From positions 1-39,034 of the forward strand of contig JAFZZT010000036.1 of the NCBI GenBank assembly GCA_017615595.1: a stretch of DNA of 39,034 nt. Direction: 5' to 3'. The number at the start of each line of letters is the position of its first letter. Position 1 is the stretch's first letter. Source of the DNA: Bacteroidales bacterium (GTDB lineage Bacteria > Bacteroidota > Bacteroidia > Bacteroidales > WCHB1-69). Position numbers and translations under genes: made by a program. The notes beneath the pieces are model-generated. The model was not told the origin of the DNA. It was given only the letters and a program-made list of their open reading frames with translations, and ran no database searches. Positions 34,093-39,034 of this stretch are shown here, one piece after another.

Positions 34093-35192
34093 TGAGACCA
34101 CGAGCCAGCATATTATGCCTGTTTGCCCTGGTCCTGCTGTTTCCCTCATGCCGACACATTGAGGAACCCACCCCGTATGAGATCAGCATCCCTTACGGGT
34201 TTCCCACACGTCTGAACATCCCGGACGACAATCCCATGACAGTCGAGGGAGTGGCATTGGGCAAGTGCCTCTTTGAAGACGGCCACCTGAGCGGTCATCT
34301 CGGCTCGGAGCCCGACTCGCTGATGTCGTGCGCCGACTGCCACGCCCGGGCACACAACTACGACATCGGCACCGACAACCCACGCTTCCCGGGCGGGAGG
34401 CCGCACGGACGCACGGGTATCTACACCCACCACACCGCCATGCCGCTCTGCAACTTGGTCTTCAACCACGAAGGCTATCTTTGGAACGGCGCCGTCAGCT
34501 ATCAGCAAAGTGCTGGCGCCCAAAATATTGAAGACATTGTCAAGGCGGCCATCCTGGCAGAAGACGAGATTGCCAGCACGGAGGCGCGCACCTTGGCGGC
34601 GCTGCGTCAAGACAGCCGCTATCCGGAGATGTTCAAGAAAGCCTTTGGCAGCGAGGAGATCACCATGGAGCGTGTGCAGAAGGCCATCGCCCAGTATGTG
34701 CGCTCGTTGGTCTCAGGCAACGCCAAGTTCGACCGCTATCTGCAAGGCTTGGAGCAGCTCACCCCGCAAGAGCTGCACGGCTACATCCTCTTCACCACCG
34801 AGGAGGGCGCCGACTGCTTCCACTGTCATGGCAGCGGAGGCACTCCCTTGTTCACCACCAACCTCTTCTACAACAATGGGTTGGACGCCACCTTCACCGA
34901 TCCGGCAGACCGCAGCGCCGTCACGGGCAACATCATGGACAGAGGGGCGTACCGCGCGCCGTCATTGCGCAACGTCACCGTCTCTGCACCCTACATGCAC
35001 GACGGCCGTTTCCTGACCCTCGACGAAGTGTTGACATTCTACAACGAAGGGTTGCAATACTCACCCTACGTCAGTCCCCTGATGCACAAACTCAACGAAG
35101 GCGGACGCCATCTGACCCCCAGCGAGATCGCCGACCTCAAGGCCTTCCTGGGCACTTTGACAGACGAAGAATACCTCCACGGAACCCGATAA
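34092..35192 (+). CDS. di-haem cytochrome c peroxidase / MauG-like lipoprotein
   Basis: A 366-aa exported protein with two c-type haem sites, CADCH at 80-84 and CFHCH at 242-246, in the order and spacing of bacterial cytochrome c peroxidases. Other family signatures are LVFNHEGYLWNGAV, AQNIEDIVKAA and YRAPSLRNVTVSAPYMHDGRF. The signal peptide ends LLFPSC, so Cys20 may be lipidated, although Pro at -2 is unusual. It would reduce H2O2 to water with electrons from a periplasmic donor; MauG-type oxidation of a protein is an alternative. The ATG overlaps the parC stop (TAATG), indicating co-translation with topoisomerase IV A, an odd functional pairing. Confidence 0.9.
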   Translation: MRPRASILCLFALVLLFPSCRHIEEPTPYEISIPYGFPTRLNIPDDNPMTVEGVALGKCLFEDGHLSGHLGSEPDSLMSCADCHARAHNYDIGTDNPRFPGGRPHGRTGIYTHHTAMPLCNLVFNHEGYLWNGAVSYQQSAGAQNIEDIVKAAILAEDEIASTEARTLAALRQDSRYPEMFKKAFGSEEITMERVQKAIAQYVRSLVSGNAKFDRYLQGLEQLTPQELHGYILFTTEEGADCFHCHGSGGTPLFTTNLFYNNGLDATFTDPADRSAVTGNIMDRGAYRAPSLRNVTVSAPYMHDGRFLTLDEVLTFYNEGLQYSPYVSPLMHKLNEGGRHLTPSEIADLKAFLGTLTDEEYLHGTR

Positions 35193-35233
35193 TTTTCCTG
35201 TATTTTTTTGTGCATATATTCATATAAAAATTA

Positions 35234-35241
35234 TACTTTTG
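35234..35241 (+). promoter_or_regulatory. -7 promoter box for the tsaC-coaD operon
   Basis: TACTTTTG fits TAnnTTTG, 29 bases before the ATG at 35271, in an AT-rich spacer after the peroxidase gene. Confidence 0.6.
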
Positions 35242-35270
35242 CCATTTTTCTGTATAACCCAATTTTCAGA

Positions 35271-35837
35271 ATGATGGAACAGGAAATTGAAAAATGCGTG
35301 GAATTGCTACAGGCGGGAAAGGTGATCCTCTACCCTACCGACACCGTCTGGGGCATAGGATGTGACGCCACCAATGACGAGGCGGTGCAACGCATCTACC
35401 AAATCAAACAGCGTCCGGAGAGAAAATGCATGATCATCCTGCTGGACTCCTTCGAGCGATTGCCCTATTATGTAGAGCACATCCCGTTGATAGCCTGGGA
35501 TTTAGTACCGCAGATCTCCCGCCCTACCACGGTCATCTACTCCACTGCCCGCAACTTGCCCGACCGACTCATCCACAATGACGGCACCATCGCCATCCGG
35601 GTGGTGCAGCATGACTTCTGCCGCCGGCTCATCAAGAAACTCGGGCACCCCATCGTCTCCACCTCCGCCAACTTCGCCGGACAGGAGACCCCGAAAGTGT
35701 TCGAGCAGATCGACCCCGCCATCATCAAGCTGATGGACTATGTGGTGCCGCAGACTTACGCCACCTCGGTGGACTACAAGCCCTCTCGCCTCATCAAGTT
35801 TGTGGACGATTATAACTTCACCATTTTAAGAGATTAA
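35271..35837 (+). CDS. L-threonylcarbamoyladenylate synthase-like protein (TsaC/YciO/YrdC family)
   Basis: A 188-aa single-domain YrdC-fold protein (the short form, without the Sua5 C-terminal domain). LYPTDTVWGIGCDATND near 19-35, then IYQIKQRPERKCMIIL, and the STSANFAG segment near 134 match the TsaC/YciO nucleotide-binding surface. TsaC makes threonylcarbamoyl-AMP from Thr, bicarbonate and ATP, the substrate of TsaD (also in this window). YciO paralogues are close relatives, so the symbol is left blank. The frame is open from 35208, but the promoter box at 35234-35241 lies inside that extension, so the start is ATG 35271 or the adjacent ATG 35274. It is followed after 2 bases by coaD. Confidence 0.88.
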   Translation: MMEQEIEKCVELLQAGKVILYPTDTVWGIGCDATNDEAVQRIYQIKQRPERKCMIILLDSFERLPYYVEHIPLIAWDLVPQISRPTTVIYSTARNLPDRLIHNDGTIAIRVVQHDFCRRLIKKLGHPIVSTSANFAGQETPKVFEQIDPAIIKLMDYVVPQTYATSVDYKPSRLIKFVDDYNFTILRD

Positions 35838-35839
35838 TC

Positions 35840-36304
35840 ATGAACATTGCTGTTTTCGCCGGCTCATTCTGTCCCTATACCAAAGGTCATGAAGACATTC
35901 TGAATAAAGTGATGCCTCTCTTTGACACCATCTACATCGCCATCGGGCATAACGTCCGCAAGCAAGATGTCTTCAGCGTGGAAGAGCGGATGGAATGGAT
36001 TTCCAAACTGTACGCCAACAACGACAAGATCCGCGTCGTCACCTACACCGGCTTGACGGTGGACCTCTGCCGACAGGTGGGGGCGCAATACCTCATCCGC
36101 GGCATCCGCAACAGCGCCGACTACCAGATGGAACAGGAAATGGGCCTCATCAACGAACAACTGAATGCTGAGGTGAAGACCCTCTTCGTGCCCACCTCCC
36201 CGAAATGGGCGGCAGTATCCTCCTCCATGGTTCGTGAATTGTGGGCACTAAAAGCCGACTATTCTCCGTTTATCTCTTATCCTTTACCTGAAAAACGGCC
36301 CTAA
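35840..36304 (+). CDS. coaD: phosphopantetheine adenylyltransferase
   Basis: A 154-aa nucleotidyltransferase of coenzyme A synthesis: 4'-phosphopantetheine + ATP gives dephospho-CoA + PPi, in the cytoplasm. Seen: the N-terminal AVFAGSFCPYTKGHEDIL with the T-x-G-H motif (T14, G16, H17), RGIRNSADYQMEQEM near 91-105, and the C-terminal SSSMVREL (the ISSS/VRE motif). The usual Asp of the GSFDP motif is Cys11 here. Length is normal. Its ATG is 2 bases after the TsaC-like stop and the thioredoxin-fold gene starts 3 bases after its own stop, so it sits inside an operon. Confidence 0.94.
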   Translation: MNIAVFAGSFCPYTKGHEDILNKVMPLFDTIYIAIGHNVRKQDVFSVEERMEWISKLYANNDKIRVVTYTGLTVDLCRQVGAQYLIRGIRNSADYQMEQEMGLINEQLNAEVKTLFVPTSPKWAAVSSSMVRELWALKADYSPFISYPLPEKRP

Positions 36305-36307
36305 AGA

Positions 36308-37765
36308 ATGCCCCGTCATCGCAGAACATATCGCACCTTGCTCCTTGGATTGTGCCTCCTGCTTGTGCAAAACCTCTTTTGCCAGCAGGTCACCATCAGC
36401 GGCAACGCCCCTTTTGCCCCCAACGAGGAGATCCGCGTGCTCCTGTTCCGCAACCTGATACAGAACACTCCCGAAGTGGCCGCCACCGGGAAAATCGACA
36501 AACACGGCCATTTTTCTCTCTCCTGCAAACTCAACCAGATCACCCTCGCCCAACTGGCCATCCGGACCACCAAAGCAGAACTGTACCTCGTCCCCAACGT
36601 GGACTACCAGTTTGACATCGACGTGGACACCGTGCTCTTCAACATGCTGAATCCCGAGACATACGGCGGCTATCTGATGATCACCAACCCCAAGGCCGAC
36701 TCCAACGATCTGAACTACAAGATCAACCGTTTCGACAACTACTTCGGTCGCGCCTTCGACTACTACGGCTTCCGCATCACCTACGACAAAGACCTCTCCG
36801 CCTTTGACACGCTCTCCGAACTGCTCAACAGCCGTTTCGACATCCGCTACGACCCCGACAACTTCTATCTATCTCACATGTACTACTCATACGGATTGTT
36901 AGAGAAACTCTGCTTCCCCAACGATCGGGTTCGCATCTACAACAAGTACTTCGACAACGACCGGATTCTGTACAACAGTCCCGCCTACATGGCACTATTC
37001 CTCAACTATTACACCGGCTATCTGTACAACTCCAAATATATCTCCAAAGACCTGCTCTCCCAAACCATCAATGAAGAGCCCGACTACCTGACGCTCTTCA
37101 ACGAGGTGGGTCGCGACCCGCTGCTGGTCAACGAGCGTATCCGCGAATTGGTCATCATCCAAAATCTCATCGAGCTCTATTCCAATTCTGAATTCGACCA
37201 AGGAAACATCGTCAAACTTCTGCAGTATCTGGATCAGGTGTCTCATTTTCCAGATCATAAAATCTATATTCAAGATGCTTTGAAGAAGATGACGCAAGCG
37301 AACAACACCATCCGGGAAGTCACCTTCACCAATGCCAAAGGGCGGAAAGAGAGCATTAAACATCTGGGAGACAAGCCCATCTATGTACAGTTTTTCAGCG
37401 CCGACTGTCTGGACTGCATCCGAGAAATGGCCATTATGCAAGAGTTCTACAAGAAATACAAAGACAACGTGGAGTTTCTGAGCATCTGCACAGACGCCAA
37501 AGAGAGTCTTTACCATCGTTTCATGAAAGACTACGGCGGGATGTTTGAGTGGCCTATCTGGCATATCAACGGCCAATACAAATGGCTGATGGAGAACGAC
37601 GTTTACACCCTGCCCGACTATCTGCTGTTGGACAAAGAGGGCAACGTGACCTTGCGGCGTGCGCCCGAACCTGAAAAAGGACTGGCAGAGTATCTCTGGT
37701 TTAACTTCACCCCCAAAGAAGAACAAGAAGCAAATCCATTATTCATCAAAAGAAATAACAATTAA
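36308..37765 (+). CDS. exported protein with C-terminal thioredoxin-like domain (CLDC)
   Basis: A 485-aa protein with a signal peptide (about 1-27, ending NLFCQQ). An N-terminal beta-rich region (about 28-115, similar in feel to DUF4369-type domains) and a helical middle (about 130-330) precede a thioredoxin-fold C-terminus. There SADCLDCIREM carries the redox pair C367/C370, and YTLPDYLLLDKEGNV contains the cis-Pro segment. It resembles Bacteroidota TlpA/ResA-like periplasmic thiol-disulfide oxidoreductases, although CLDC is not the common CxPC form. It is transcribed with coaD and the next TlpA-like gene, so the two probably act in the same redox process. The specific partner is unknown. 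Confidence 0.82.
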   Translation: MPRHRRTYRTLLLGLCLLLVQNLFCQQVTISGNAPFAPNEEIRVLLFRNLIQNTPEVAATGKIDKHGHFSLSCKLNQITLAQLAIRTTKAELYLVPNVDYQFDIDVDTVLFNMLNPETYGGYLMITNPKADSNDLNYKINRFDNYFGRAFDYYGFRITYDKDLSAFDTLSELLNSRFDIRYDPDNFYLSHMYYSYGLLEKLCFPNDRVRIYNKYFDNDRILYNSPAYMALFLNYYTGYLYNSKYISKDLLSQTINEEPDYLTLFNEVGRDPLLVNERIRELVIIQNLIELYSNSEFDQGNIVKLLQYLDQVSHFPDHKIYIQDALKKMTQANNTIREVTFTNAKGRKESIKHLGDKPIYVQFFSADCLDCIREMAIMQEFYKKYKDNVEFLSICTDAKESLYHRFMKDYGGMFEWPIWHINGQYKWLMENDVYTLPDYLLLDKEGNVTLRRAPEPEKGLAEYLWFNFTPKEEQEANPLFIKRNNN

Positions 37766-37777
37766 AAATTCAAGAAT

Positions 37778-38296
37778 ATGAAAAAGTTAATCTTAATTGC
37801 CGCTGCGCTGGTTTTCAGTGCGACCTTGTGGGCTCAGGAACCGCTGATGGAAAAGAATCTGGCCAAATTACCGGCCGTCACTATCCAGACATTAGACGGT
37901 CAACCTTTCAACACCCAGGACATTCAGAATGACGGCAAGCCCATCATCGTCAGTTTGTGGGCCACCTGGTGCCGTCCCTGTATCGCCGAGCTGATGGCCA
38001 TCGCCGACGAATACGAAGACTGGGTTGAGGAGACCGGCGTCAAGTTGTACGCTGTCTCTATCGATGACGCCAAGACCTCCGCACGCGTGGCTCCTTTCGT
38101 CAATGGCAAGAACTGGGAATATACCGTCCTGTTGGATGTCAACTCCGATTTCAAACGCGCCATGAACGTCAACGACGTGCCCTTCATGTGCATCCTCAAC
38201 GGCAAAGGCGAGATTGTATGGGAACACACCTCCTACGCTCCGGGTTCCGAAGAGGAAGTGTATGAGATCCTCAAGCAATTATCCAAAGAGAAATAA
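37778..38296 (+). CDS. TlpA/ResA-family thiol-disulfide oxidoreductase
   Basis: A 172-aa protein with a signal peptide 1-20 (SATLWAQ) and one thioredoxin fold. The active site is WCRPC with C65 and C68, in SLWATWCRPCIAELMAI. VNDVPFMCILNGKGEIV contains the conserved cis-proline. It should keep periplasmic or haem-protein thiols reduced, as TlpA/ResA do. It starts 12 bases after the 485-aa thioredoxin-like gene and is followed 8 bases later by the DUF6029-like gene, so it is in one operon. Confidence 0.92.
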   Translation: MKKLILIAAALVFSATLWAQEPLMEKNLAKLPAVTIQTLDGQPFNTQDIQNDGKPIIVSLWATWCRPCIAELMAIADEYEDWVEETGVKLYAVSIDDAKTSARVAPFVNGKNWEYTVLLDVNSDFKRAMNVNDVPFMCILNGKGEIVWEHTSYAPGSEEEVYEILKQLSKEK

Positions 38297-38304
38297 CAGG
38301 GCGT

Positions 38305-39034
38305 ATGAAGAAGCTATTACAGAGTGTTTTACTATTTCTTTTGGTGGCGGCGGCATGGCCAGCCCAAGCACAACATCAGCTAGGCAACAGCCGGATCAGT
38401 GGCGACTTTGGCTTTAATGGCATGTATTACATCCCCGACTCTCTCATCGGAGCAGACGCGGTGGACTCCAAGGTGCGCGCCAACGCCTTCCTCAACCTGC
38501 TCTACTCCAACGGAGGCTTCTCCGCGGGTATGCGCTACGAGTTCTATCAGTTCCCGCTGATAGATTTCGAGAAGCTCAACTACAAGGGCCAGGGCATCCG
38601 CTATTTCTTTGCCGACTACAAAAACGACTTCATCCAGGTCACCGCCGGCAACTTCTACGAGCAGTTCGGCAACGGCCTGACGCTGCGCGCCTACGAGGAA
38701 CGTCAATTAGGCATCGACAACAGCCTGCTGGGCGCCCGCATCAAGATCACCCCTTACAAGGGCATCTACCTGACTGGCGTCTGGGGCATCGAACGCCTGA
38801 ACTTCGACACCTATGTGGGACGCAGAGACTTCGTCCGTGGCCTTGACGGCGAGATCAACTTCGGCGAGATGATCCCCAAGATTGCCGAGAAAGGCTTTGT
38901 CTTCAATGTGGGCGGCAGCTTTGTAAGCAAGTTCGAGAAGGCTGACGAAGAGATCAACGTCACCGTATTCCCCGGCACCGACACTGTCCGCCAGGCGGTC
39001 ATCGCCACCGACAAGATCCCGCAGAACGTGCCTG
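38305..39034 (+). CDS. DUF6029-like outer-membrane protein (partial, runs off the window)
   Basis: The ATG at 38305 opens 243 codons to the window end with no stop. The signal peptide is residues 1-23 (ending PAQAQ). The mature part is barrel-like, with alternating aromatic strands: GGFSAGMRYEFYQFPLI, VTAGNFYEQFGNGLTLRAYEERQLGIDN, LTGVWGIERLNFDTY. The FYEQFGxGL-RxYEER segment is what I recall as characteristic of Bacteroidota DUF6029 proteins, which often follow thioredoxin-family genes. It is the last visible gene of the operon starting at 35271. The function of the family is not established. Confidence 0.75.
   Translation, partial: MKKLLQSVLLFLLVAAAWPAQAQHQLGNSRISGDFGFNGMYYIPDSLIGADAVDSKVRANAFLNLLYSNGGFSAGMRYEFYQFPLIDFEKLNYKGQGIRYFFADYKNDFIQVTAGNFYEQFGNGLTLRAYEERQLGIDNSLLGARIKITPYKGIYLTGVWGIERLNFDTYVGRRDFVRGLDGEINFGEMIPKIAEKGFVFNVGGSFVSKFEKADEEINVTVFPGTDTVRQAVIATDKIPQNVP

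Overview
The window comes from a Bacteroidales (Bacteroidota) genome. The evidence is promoter boxes of the TAnnTTTG type before most operons, almost no Shine-Dalgarno sites, a type IX secretion (T9SS) type B C-terminal domain on a giant adhesin, a SprB repeat, TPR/outer-membrane barrel gene pairs, and Bacteroidota-type TamB, ApbE lipoprotein and topoisomerase IV A. Genus cannot be told from the sequence. Most of the window is GC-rich, ordinary chromosome; the stretch from about 12.1 to 14.3 kb is visibly AT-rich and looks accessory.

Layout. 1-81: tail of an unidentified gene. 272-5155: a large periplasmic TPR protein plus a predicted outer-membrane beta-barrel, one operon. 5220-5328: tRNA with CAU anticodon and its terminator. 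5546-8785: a second exported TPR protein, which converges on rnr (RNase R, minus strand) across a hairpin that contains both stop codons. 11050-12039: apbE (minus). 12159-13970: an AT-rich minus-strand cassette with a secreted protein, a 148-aa protein of unknown family and two small membrane proteins that are divergent paralogues. 14092-14303: a decayed partial copy of that cassette, pressed against the end of tsaD. 14303-15319: tsaD (minus), divergent from tamB (15332-19930, plus) with only 12 bases between the starts. 19903-20138: a degenerate CGCAAAGG tandem array that begins inside the last tamB codons. 20187-21371: AI-2E/PerM family permease, overlapping tail-to-tail with the next operon. 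21344-31199 (minus): a two-gene surface-protein operon, a 769-aa secreted protein followed by a 2510-aa T9SS adhesin containing three tandem ~500-residue units. 31390-39034 (plus): topoisomerase IV subunit A, a di-haem cytochrome c peroxidase-like lipoprotein, a TsaC/YciO protein, coaD, two thioredoxin-fold exported proteins, and the start of a DUF6029-like outer-membrane protein that runs off the window.

How the genes relate. Much of the content concerns the envelope: TPR and barrel proteins, TamB, surface adhesins, thiol-disulfide proteins, a periplasmic peroxidase and ApbE flavinylation. tsaD and the TsaC-like gene belong to the same pathway (t6A modification of tRNAs reading ANN codons) but lie 20 kb apart.

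The best candidate for something undescribed is the AT-rich cassette at 12.1-14.3 kb. It combines a secreted protein with paired three-helix membrane proteins that share a position-exact motif (C74, Y78, R79, Q81, W84, E86, Y87, L88), and it has a vestigial second copy. The second candidate is the adhesin's triplicated module, which has a proprotein-convertase P-domain-like core with a conserved Cys/Asp-Asn-rich insertion. Several starts are set downstream of TTG codons that lie inside or upstream of promoter boxes.
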